Shown here one piece after another: positions 7,124-12,580 of a DNA stretch of 14,848 bases. Both the position numbers and the translations under genes were made by a program. How positions within the stretch are numbered: the first letter of the stretch is position 1; each line of letters opens with the position of its first letter. The notes beneath the pieces are model-generated. The model had not been told where the DNA came from. It made no database searches and worked only from the letters and a program-made list of their open reading frames with translations. Origin of the DNA: JAVZLH01 sp049700435 (GTDB lineage Archaea; Thermoproteota; Bathyarchaeia; Bathyarchaeales; Bathycorpusculaceae); assembly GCA_049700435.1 (NCBI GenBank), contig JBNAVK010000035.1, positions 1-14,848 on the forward strand. Direction: 5' to 3'.

Positions 7124-7735
7124 ATGTTCTTTAAACAAGTAAGGCATCGAGGCGACAACTTCTCCTACATCATAGCAGACGAAACAACAAAAGAAGCCGC
7201 CGTAATCGACCCAAGCTTCAACGCGGAGGCAATTACTCAAATCCTAAAAACGCACAACTTTCAACTAAAATACATTATAAACACCCATGGACATGCAGAC
7301 CACACGGCAAACAACCAAGAACTGCAAAAAATGTTCAACGCAAAAATAGTAGCACACAAAAAATCAAAAATCAACAAACACCTAAGCGTAGAAGACGGAG
7401 ACACAATAAAAATTGGAAAAATCGCGATAAAAGTCATTTACACGCCGGGGCATACGCCAGATAGCATATGCCTTCTAGTAAACGGAAAACTGCTAACGGG
7501 CGACACGCTCTTCGTCGGAGAATGCGGAAGAACAGACCTGCCAGGTGGAAGCGCAGAAGACATGTACAACAGCCTCTTCAACAAAATTTTGAAATTAAAC
7601 GACGAAATAGAGGTCTATCCAGGACACGATTACGGAGAACAACCATACTCAACAATAGGAAAGGAAAGAAGAACAAACTACACGCTTGAAAAGCGTACAC
7701 TCGAAGAATTCGTCGAATTCATGAAGCAACCATAA
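7124..7735 (+). CDS. Metallo-beta-lactamase-fold hydrolase (glyoxalase II / persulfide dioxygenase-like)
   Basis: This is a 203-residue enzyme of the MBL fold. The metal-binding set is complete: THGHADH (54-60) gives H55, H57, D59 and H60; GHTPDS gives H110; TGDTLF gives D127; YPGHDYG gives H168. The stretch VGECGRTDLPGGSAEDMY (131-148) is the signature of the ETHE1/GloB-like branch that acts on glutathione or persulfide thioesters. The single-domain length resembles ETHE1-type enzymes more than classical GloB, which has a helical C-terminal domain. Archaea generally lack glutathione, so the thiol substrate is uncertain. ATG 7124 follows GAGGCGAT. It is the third gene of the GNAT operon, and no further gene follows closely on the same frame set. 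Confidence 0.9.
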   Translation: MFFKQVRHRGDNFSYIIADETTKEAAVIDPSFNAEAITQILKTHNFQLKYIINTHGHADHTANNQELQKMFNAKIVAHKKSKINKHLSVEDGDTIKIGKIAIKVIYTPGHTPDSICLLVNGKLLTGDTLFVGECGRTDLPGGSAEDMYNSLFNKILKLNDEIEVYPGHDYGEQPYSTIGKERRTNYTLEKRTLEEFVEFMKQP

Positions 7736-7762
7736 GCTCGCAGATGGCATCAACAAAAGTTC

Positions 7763-7770
7763 TATAAATT
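7763..7770 (+). promoter_or_regulatory. TATA box of the SDR gene
   Basis: TATAAATT lies 47 nt before the ATG at 7817. A transcript starting about 25 nt downstream would have a leader of about 25 nt containing GGAAG. It separates the SDR from the GNAT operon, which ends 27 bp upstream. Confidence 0.5.
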
Positions 7771-7816
7771 CAAATCAACCTTTAACAAAGCGTAGCCCCA
7801 AAAGGAAGCATCAAAA

Positions 7817-8634
7817 ATGAGCAGAAAAGGAAAGGCTAAAACCGCTTTACCGCCATTAACTGAGCTAATCTCCCTAAAAGGAAAAAGGCGTTAATCAATG
7901 GTTCTGGCTCGGGAATAGGCAAAGCAATAGCCTACAGGTTCGCTGAGGCAGGCGCAGACCTAGAGCTTGTCGATGTTAACGAAAAGGGCTTACTTTCCAC
8001 AAAGGAGGAGCTAAAACAATTCAAAGTCAAGATTAACATTCACATAGTAGACCTTTCAAGAAAGGAAGAAATAGACGGCTTATGGAAAAAATTAGAACAA
8101 AAAGAACCAGACATACTAGTAAACAATGCTGGAATCTATCCAACAAAACCCTTCTTAGAAGTTGACGAAAAATTCCTAAAGAAAGTTTTGGACGTCAACC
8201 TTAACTCAACCTTTTGGATGTGCCAGAACATGATCCGAAGCAGACTGAAAAAGGGCGGAGTAATAATTAACGTCGGCTCGATTGAGGCGGTTATGCCCTT
8301 CAAAGAGGAACTATGCCACTACGACATAAGCAAGGCAGGCGTAATGGTTCTCTCAAGAGCGCTTGCCAACGAATATGGAAAAAAAGGCTTTAGAATAAAC
8401 GTCCTCGTGCCGGGCGGCATATGGACTCCAGGAGCTAAAAAATTGGCAAAAGAAGCACTACAATTCAAATTCAAAGTTGTAAAGGCAGGTTTCGAATACA
8501 ATTTAAGAACCCCATTGGGAAGGCTAGGCATGCCAGACGAAGTTGCACGCATGGCTCTGGTTCTGGCAAGTGACCTATCTAGCTATGTCAATGGCACATT
8601 AATAGTAGTTGATGGCGGTTTCTTATCCGCATAA
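7817..8634 (+). pseudogene. Short-chain dehydrogenase/reductase with one frameshift
   Basis: This is an NAD(P)-dependent oxidoreductase of the classical SDR family, about 272 residues if repaired. The frame opening at ATG 7817 (MSRKGKAKTALPPLTELISL then KGK) runs into TAA at 7892. From 7887 the next frame continues without a break (KALINGSGSGIGKAIAYRF) to 8634. One extra A in the A5 run at 7882-7886 would join them exactly at the SDR N-terminus. Seen in the joined protein are the nucleotide loop NGSGSGIG (Asn for the usual Thr), NNAG, the catalytic Ser in NVGSIEA, YDISK and the family C-terminus GTLIVVDGGF. A FabG or sugar-dehydrogenase-like role is possible. If the shift is real the gene is broken, unless translation restarts internally; the frame from 8188 alone lacks the cofactor loop. 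A sequencing error is an equal alternative. Confidence 0.85.
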
Positions 8635-8680
8635 AATTGAATGAAACTCCATAGATAGCAACAAATAGAACTGCTTAAAA

Positions 8681-8788
8681 TGGTGGGGCTGCCCGGATTT
8701 GAACCGGGGTCCTTCCCGCACGTGGCAAACACCACAGCGCTTAGAGAGCCCAAGTCTCCAAGCCTAGACCAAGCTAGCCGACAGCCCC
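8681..8788 (-). tRNA. tRNA-Pro(UGG) with a non-canonical intron
   Basis: The acceptor stem GGGGCTG/CAGCCCC (8782-8788 with 8685-8691) is perfect, with discriminator A and an encoded CCA (8681-8683). The D-arm is GGCT-loop-GGCT with GG in the loop. The anticodon stem GGAGA/TCTCT closes a 7-nt loop CTTGGGC, giving anticodon UGG (8750-8752). The T-arm is CCCGG-TTCAAAT-CCGGG. Between the anticodon and T stems are 34 nt rather than about 5. The extra bases form a hairpin (8717-8739; CGC and TGTGG pair with CCACG and GCG, one bulged base). After excision of about 29 nt a normal AGGAC variable loop remains. An intron in the variable region is therefore the best reading; position 37/38 holds no intron. 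The long insert is not a type II arm, because D-arm and anticodon fit Pro. Confidence 0.88.
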
Positions 8789-8871
8789 GCATAATGATGG
8801 GTGCTGCATTATTTTAGAGTTTTAGAAGGTGAATTTAAAAGATTCTCTTTTACAAGAAATATGCCTATATG

Positions 8872-9213
8872 TTAAACGTTTTGGCGTTTCCTTATGCTGC
8901 ACTGGAGAACTTTTGGGCATACTAGGCACTCGTCTGGTATCGGCATATCCTTGGGAATGGTGTTTAGGAATCCAAGGTAGTGGGCGCATTTTGCTGGCGA
9001 CTCGAAAACCTTTGGGTATTCTGTCGGCTTAACGCCTATTATTTTTGCGTTTTCGACTATTATGTCAAGCTTTGACATGCAGTGCGGACAAGCATAGTAA
9101 GTCTGTCTTGGAATTGTCGAGGAGTCCGTCAAGACCGTCGGCTTGGAAAAAGTTTTACCGCAGCCCTTGTATGGGCATTTCAGCTTTTCGTTATGAGAGT
9201 GGAGGAAGGGCAT
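8872..9213 (-). CDS. Small zinc-ribbon protein
   Basis: The 113-residue protein has two Cys clusters. The first is CPYKGC (13-18) with CPHC (42-45), a zinc-ribbon-like arrangement spaced by a beta-hairpin-length linker. The second is C76 in KCAHYLGFL with ECLVCPKVLQC (C96, C99, C105). The second pattern (C...YLG...P.P.ECL.C.....C) recurs in short archaeal proteins of unknown function. Nucleic-acid binding or protein-protein contact is plausible, but there is no evidence for a specific role. ATG 9213 follows GAGGAAG about 6 nt upstream, and a TATA-like TTTATTAA lies about 50 nt upstream (around 9265-9272). It lies 83 bp upstream of the tRNA-Pro gene on the same strand. Confidence 0.8.
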   Translation of the reverse strand: MPFLHSHNEKLKCPYKGCGKTFSKPTVLTDSSTIPRQTYYACPHCMSKLDIIVENAKIIGVKPTEYPKVFESPAKCAHYLGFLNTIPKDMPIPDECLVCPKVLQCSIRKRQNV

Positions 9214-9263
9214 TTTAGCTTCCTCGCTTTAAGTGTATCTCCAATCTTAATCTGTAATATTAA

Positions 9264-9273
9264 TATTTAATAA
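9264..9273 (-). promoter_or_regulatory. Candidate TATA box for the zinc-ribbon gene
   Basis: Minus-strand TTTATTAA, preceded by AACG, lies about 50-60 nt before ATG 9213. This gives a leader of roughly 25-30 nt that includes the GAGGAAG site. It lies in the 217-bp divergent gap to the M20 gene, which also holds an imperfect palindrome TGTGCACATGCACA near 9280. Confidence 0.35.
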
Positions 9274-9375
9274 ACGTTTCTGTGCACATGCACAACAAAA
9301 ACACACAAAAAGTAGCATCTTCAGTTTTCATGTAAACCGCATAGGAATCTCTGTTCAGTAAGACTGCGGTAATAA

Positions 9376-9388
9376 ACAGTTTAATATA
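9376..9388 (+). promoter_or_regulatory. TATA/BRE promoter of the M20 gene
   Basis: AACAG followed by TTTAATATA is a good archaeal BRE-TATA match, 43 nt before ATG 9431. The predicted start near 9412 leaves a leader of about 20 nt without a clear ribosome binding site. A working-looking promoter argues that the gene was recently active, or still is. Confidence 0.5.
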
Positions 9389-9430
9389 TCCGGTTACCAA
9401 TACTCTTGAAAGCACTAGAGATGTCTTCAA

Positions 9431-10859
9431 ATGAACAGGAAGAAAATTTTCAAACACATCGAAGAGCATTTTGATGATCACCTCAAACGCTTACAGGAAC
9501 TTGTTAGGCAACCATCCATATCCGCAGAAAACCTTGGAATAAGGGACTGCGCAAATCTCATCAAAGACTTTTCAAAGCTTTAGGATGCAAAGATGCCGGG
9601 CTTGTGGAGACTTCAGGCAACCCAGTTGTATACGGCTTTTACAACGCCGGTGCAGAGAAAACATTGATAATTTATATGATGTATGACACACAACCCGTTG
9701 ATGACCCAGGATGGATTGTGCCCCCACTCGAGGGGCGCGTTGTTGAAATGGAGCCTTTTGGCAAATGCTTGGTTGCAAGGGGAGTCATAAACACGAAGGG
9801 TGAGCTTGGCGCTTTCATAAATGCATGCGAATCCATAATAGCCTCTGGTGAAGAAATACCCTTAAACCTAATTTTTGTGGCTGAAGGCGAAGAGGAGCTT
9901 GGAAGCCGCCACCTTCCCGAATTTATAAACAAGTATATGGACAAGCTGAAAGAGGCTGACGCTGTTTTCTTTCCAACAGCAGACCAAGACGAAAAAGGAA
10001 AAGTGCTAATGACCTTAGGCGTAAAGGGTGTCGTCTACTTTGAACTTGAGCTTGACGGAAAAAGCTGAGGTTATGGACCAACAGAATTCGATATCCACGG
10101 GAGCAACAAGGCATGGGTTGACAGCCCAGCATTGCGAATGATACAAGCCTTAAGCACGTCAACAACAAAGGATGGAAACACTGTCCTAGTGGATGGCTTC
10201 TATGAAAACGTAGCTCCGCCAAGTCAAGAAGACCTAGAACTGGTGGAAAAGCTGGCAAAAACTTTCGATGAAGAAACAACCAAGAAGGAGATGAAAGTTA
10301 AACGTTTTATAAAAAACATCCACGGGAAAGAGGCAATGCTGAAATATCTCTACTCGCCAACCCTAAATATTGATGGAATTTGGGGCGGTATACGGGTCCT
10401 GGCACAAAAACTGTTTTACCCTACAAAATAACAGCCAAAATAGATGTGCGTCTCGTCCCCAACATGACTGTGGAAGAAGTCATCCCGAAAATAAGGAAAC
10501 ACCTGGACAAACACGGCTTTAAAGAGATAAAAATAGTTCAGCTCGAAGAAGGCTATGGATGGGCAAAAACAAGCATCCGCGAACCAGCAGCGCAAGCATT
10601 GTTAAAAACCTACCGAGAATTCGGATACGAACCAGAAATATGGCCTCACATGGCTGGAAGCGCACCATTCTGTATGTTCAACCGCGAACCCTTAAACCTG
10701 CCATTCATCATGGGCGGAATAGGCCATGGATCAAGAGCTCATGCCCCAAACGAATACATAGTAGTTAGAGAAGGAGGTCCCATAGGAGGCTTAATAACCC
10801 TCGAAAAATCATACATAGCCATTCTAGACAACCTATCAAAAATGCTACAAACAACGTGA
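9431..10859 (+). pseudogene. M20-family metallopeptidase gene, interrupted three times
   Basis: A joined reading gives about 476 residues, normal for the M20 (ArgE/DapE/carboxypeptidase) family. Segment 1 is ATG 9431 to the shift near 9577 (MNRKKIFKHIEEHFDDHLKR...). Segment 2 continues through LGCKDAGLVETSG to an in-frame TGA at 10066-10068, in GKS-stop-GYGPTEFDIHGSN, where a Trp is expected. Segment 3 runs to the second shift at 10388/10389 (IDGIWGG to YTGPGTK). Segment 4 runs to TGA 10857-10859. Both shifts are one-base losses. Conserved items include EGEEELGS (catalytic Glu) and a late H in SRAHAPNE. The usual GHYD is MMYD (9676-9687), and the bridging Asp of ARGxxDDKG is Asn (ARGVINTKG), so two zinc ligands are replaced. 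This could be a deviant sub-family as well as decay. As written the gene cannot yield a whole protein. Confidence 0.85.
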
Positions 10860-11083
10860 AAGCCTCGGGCGTGCTTCAAGCCAGAAGTATAAATGCACCT
10901 CAATAGTTAGAATGTTCAGCCAGATTTTATCTATTTCGGATCTGTTTACAATTAGTGCATGCTTGCTCTATAGAAAGAAATCGAACTTTGCTTTTTCATC
11001 TGTAGCTTTGGCATCTCCTCATTTTATTTTCCACAGTAGGGATTTTTTTGTCGCCTCCTTGTGAGTTAAAAATTGCAATGGAG

Positions 11084-11105
11084 TTCAGTTAAAATTCAGT
11101 TAAAA
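11084..11105 (+). repeat. Tandem TTCAGTTAAAA repeat
   Basis: TTCAGTTAAAA occurs twice head to tail (11084-11094, 11095-11105), and once more at 11294-11304, directly before the first TCTCAC hairpin. No coding content was seen. Confidence 0.75.
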
Positions 11106-11308
11106 AACAGTTTTTAAAGCATACCAGTGTTCAGGCTCTGCTCCTGCTGAACGCTTTAAATTATCTTTCGAAAGCTGCAGGAATCTTAGCTTTTTCCTAG
11201 GGTAATGAGTTATTGCATGAAAAAATGTGCTAAAATGGGATAACTGAAGCTTAGTTTGAAGCTTCCTAAACATGACAGCTTACAGATTGCGCCTTCAGTT
11301 AAAAAAAG

Positions 11309-11325
11309 TCTCACAGGGGGTGAGA
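11309..11325. repeat. TCTCAC-GTGAGA hairpin, copy 1
   Basis: TCTCAC and GTGAGA form six pairs around an AGGGG loop, preceded by AAAAG. A related hairpin with the same AAAAGTCTCAC left side recurs at 11976-11989. Confidence 0.65.
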
Positions 11326-11430
11326 ATGCGCCTTATAAACATATTAAATCACCTTATATGGTTCCTTTTTAGTTTACTCTTTCTATGCTTGATATAAGTT
11401 CAGTTGCATAGAAAGGAGGCTTATAGTTAT

Positions 11431-11511
11431 ATGGGACATTTCACTATGTGTAGAATAAAGTCGCTGAGACTGTATGATTATGGCTTAGAAATGGAAGTGC
11501 GTGTTTGCTGA
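11431..11511 (+). other. Short open frame, possible gene relic
   Basis: ATG 11431 opens a frame (MGHFTMCRIKSLRLYDYGLE, then six more residues) that stops at TGA 11509. A GGAGG lies about 13 nt upstream. One added base near 11505 would continue it as FADRIRERIPDLEIVFL to a TAG, giving a plausible 42-residue reading. I do not recognise it. It may be a decayed gene or chance. Confidence 0.25.
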
Positions 11512-11565
11512 CCGCATTCGAGAACGAATACCGGACCTTGAAATTGTCTTCTTATAGTTGGGAAT

Positions 11566-11583
11566 ACTCTTAACGTTAAGAGT
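11566..11583. repeat. Perfect palindrome ACTCTTAACGTTAAGAGT
   Basis: This is an 18-bp perfect inverted repeat centred on TAACGTTA. A second TAACGTTA palindrome follows 32 bp downstream, centre to centre (about three helical turns), as expected of paired protein-binding sites. Confidence 0.75.
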
Positions 11584-11600
11584 TTTGATTTGAAGAAAGT

Positions 11601-11612
11601 GTTAACGTTAAC
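11601..11612. repeat. Perfect palindrome GTTAACGTTAAC
   Basis: This is a 12-bp perfect palindrome sharing the TTAACGTTAA core with the site at 11566-11583. Confidence 0.75.
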
Positions 11613-11639
11613 TGTTTTTAGTCAGGTTCTGTACTTATT

Positions 11640-11752
11640 GACGGCCTCGGATTGAATGTTTTAGCGTTTCTCAGCGGCATTAGCTACACTTTGTAAAAGA
11701 GGTCATTTATGAGGTGAAGGATATTGCGTCTGACATGCACATCTATGGTTAA
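11640..11752 (+). pseudogene. Possible relic of a PIN-domain (Nob1-like) gene
   Basis: Two frames read LIDGLGLNVLAFLSGISYT and, after a one-base shift, VKEVIYEVKDIASDMHIYG. Together they resemble the start of archaeal Nob1-type PIN endonucleases (acidic residue, then a ...FLSG.. turn, then Y-T-x-x-x-V-I-x-E-V-K-D). The alignment is by eye, the insertion after the first Asp is atypical, and stops follow. Treat it as a weak hint of decay; it could be chance. Confidence 0.25.
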
Positions 11753-11757
11753 GTTTT

Positions 11758-11773
11758 TATTACGCGCGTAATA
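11758..11773. promoter_or_regulatory. Operator-like palindrome, site 1
   Basis: TATTACGCGCGTAATA is a perfect 16-bp palindrome and the first of five related ATnACG-YGYGTnAT-type sites ending at 11926. Confidence 0.7.
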
Positions 11774-11835
11774 GACGCGGTCAAGACATAAGTCAAGCAA
11801 GAAGAGAAGGACAGTTTCTAATTTGCGAAGTCTTC

Positions 11836-11849
11836 ATGACGCGTGTCAT
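11836..11849. promoter_or_regulatory. Operator-like palindrome, site 2
   Basis: ATGACGCGTGTCAT is a near-palindrome, with its mismatches confined to the inner bases. It shares its last two bases with site 3. Confidence 0.6.
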
Positions 11850-11889
11850 AACGTGTGTTATAACAATTATAACGTGTGTTATAACAATT
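11848..11889 (+). repeat. Perfect 21-bp tandem repeat carrying sites 3 and 4
   Basis: Two identical 21-bp units (11848-11868 and 11869-11889) each begin with ATAACGTGTGTTAT and end with AACAATT. The period of 21 bp is two turns of B-DNA, so proteins bound to successive sites would lie on the same face. Each 14-bp core is a near-palindrome of the site 5 type. Confidence 0.9.
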
Positions 11890-11908
11890 ATGTTCTGAGC
11901 TTTAATTT

Positions 11909-11926
11909 TTATAACGCGCGTTATAA
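11909..11926. promoter_or_regulatory. Operator-like palindrome, site 5
   Basis: TTATAACGCGCGTTATAA is a perfect 18-bp palindrome and the best-formed member of the array. Confidence 0.75.
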
Positions 11927-11975
11927 TTTTGGGCTATCACTGTCTTAGAGAGGAGTCGCCGTGCACTCTGAAAAG

Positions 11976-11989
11976 TCTCACTGGTGAGA
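11976..11989. repeat. TCTCAC-GTGAGA hairpin, copy 2
   Basis: This has the same arms as 11309-11325, but with only two bases between them (CTCACTGGTGAG core). Both copies are preceded by AAAAG. The tight spacing suits a protein-binding palindrome better than an RNA hairpin. Confidence 0.6.
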
Positions 11990-12125
11990 GTTTCAAGTTG
12001 TCTCCCAATAAAACTGTCGAGTAGAGGAAACGATCAAACTTTGGGGTAATCCAACATTGGGCGGGGTGTTTTAGTTTTCTAATAAGTAAATAATGAAAAA
12101 TAGGCTGCAAAATTGTCCTTTCCGT

Positions 12126-12153
12126 AAAAACCTCTATATACAGGTTTTTTTTT
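12126..12153 (+). terminator. Terminator-like hairpin with T-run
   Basis: AAAAACCT (12126-12133) pairs with AGGTTTTT (12142-12149) around CTATATAC, and the T-run continues to 12153. On the plus strand this has the form of an intrinsic terminator, though no intact plus-strand gene precedes it; archaeal termination often needs only the T-run. Confidence 0.5.
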
Positions 12154-12194
12154 GGCTTTTTGAAATTTTTCTAAATATATAATCTTTTGGTGGT

Positions 12195-12218
12195 TTCTGT
12201 TAACATTATTTAACAGAA
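12195..12218. repeat. Inverted repeat TTCTGTTAA / TTAACAGAA
   Basis: Perfect 9-bp arms are separated by CATTAT. The inner GTTAA/TTAAC recalls the palindromes at 11566 and 11601. Confidence 0.65.
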
Positions 12219-12254
12219 CATAATCTTCCATGACTAAAAACCGATGGGGTGGAA

Positions 12255-12270
12255 TTTTCTAAATAGAAAA
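12255..12270. repeat. TTTTCTA-AA-TAGAAAA element, copy 1
   Basis: Seven-base arms flank AA. The same 16 bases recur exactly at 12369-12384, and partial forms (TTTTCTAA, TTTTTCTAAATA) occur near 12075 and 12167. Confidence 0.7.
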
Positions 12271-12368
12271 AACCTTTCAAAAAGCAAAAACGCTGGAACA
12301 GTGAGAGTATAAGTATATAATCTTAATATACCCCGCCTAAGGGGAGCCCCCAAAACAACATTTTCTAT

Positions 12369-12384
12369 TTTTCTAAATAGAAAA
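12369..12384. repeat. TTTTCTA-AA-TAGAAAA element, copy 2
   Basis: This is an exact copy of 12255-12270, 114 bp downstream. Between them lie a C/G-rich patch (12331-12350) with a CCCC...GGGG inverted repeat and an ATATAATC stretch repeated from 12177. Confidence 0.7.
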
Positions 12385-12536
12385 TAACCGAACTGAATCA
12401 TGCAAAAACCACCTTCCGTTAAACGTTACTAACAGAGAGCTGCAAAATATGATTTTTGGCTATATTTTCAATGCTTGGAAGTGTGGCTTCAAAACAAAAT
12501 GTTACGCTTAAATCCAAAACATGCTGTGTCATATAG

Positions 12537-12545
12537 ATATTAATA
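12537..12545 (+). promoter_or_regulatory. Candidate TATA box of the SDR-helical fusion gene
   Basis: A TATTAATAG-like stretch lies about 40 nt before ATG 12581. A start about 25 nt downstream leaves a leader of about 15 nt that includes GAGGAT at 12569-12574, spaced 6 nt from the ATG. Confidence 0.35.
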
Positions 12546-12580
12546 GTTCTGAATAAAAATGTTTACTTGAGGATTAGTTG

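Larger units (their letters stand above)
10860..12580. other. 1.7-kb repeat- and palindrome-rich region without an intact gene
   Basis: No open frame longer than about 60 codons with plausible protein character is present on either strand. The region is AT-rich and holds many direct and inverted repeats, listed separately: TTCAGTTAAAA copies, TCTCAC/GTGAGA hairpins, TAACGTTA palindromes, an array of 14-bp palindromes, TTTTCTA-AA-TAGAAAA repeats and a terminator-like hairpin. A short frame with a GGAGG upstream (ATG 11431) and a PIN-like stretch near 11.64-11.75 kb suggest decayed genes. It lies between the interrupted M20 gene and an intact SDR. Possible roles are a regulatory, replication-origin or partition locus, or a scar of a lost mobile element. 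None is proven, and no Cdc6/Orc, ParB or transposase gene is in the window. Confidence 0.7.

Noticed and set aside
7882..7886. Programmed -1/+1 frameshifting
   Set aside because: A five-A run without a heptameric slippery site or downstream structure; the same one-base pattern at unrelated genes makes error or decay simpler.
8709..8742. Type II (Leu/Ser) variable arm in the 8681-8788 tRNA
   Set aside because: The D-arm layout and a clean 7-nt loop with UGG fit Pro, no Leu or Ser anticodon can be placed in a paired arm, and removing the hairpin leaves a standard 5-nt variable loop.
8583..8792. 69-codon minus-strand frame
   Set aside because: It runs through the tRNA-Pro gene and the end of the SDR; a by-product of the tRNA sequence.
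9260..9481. 73-codon minus-strand frame with hydrophobic stretches
   Set aside because: It overlaps the M20 promoter and start, has low-complexity hydrophobic character, and has no supporting ribosome binding site.
10066..10068. Selenocysteine or a TGA=Trp genetic code
   Set aside because: TGA is the normal stop of the permease, the GNAT protein, the 451-residue protein and the M20 gene itself, and no selenocysteine hairpin was seen; the position fits Trp, not Cys/Sec.
11848..11889. CRISPR array
   Set aside because: The two 21-bp units are directly adjacent with no unique spacers, and no cas gene is present.
12126..12153. Riboswitch or structured RNA
   Set aside because: Only a short AT-rich hairpin with a T-run; no conserved aptamer-like elements and no gene directly downstream.
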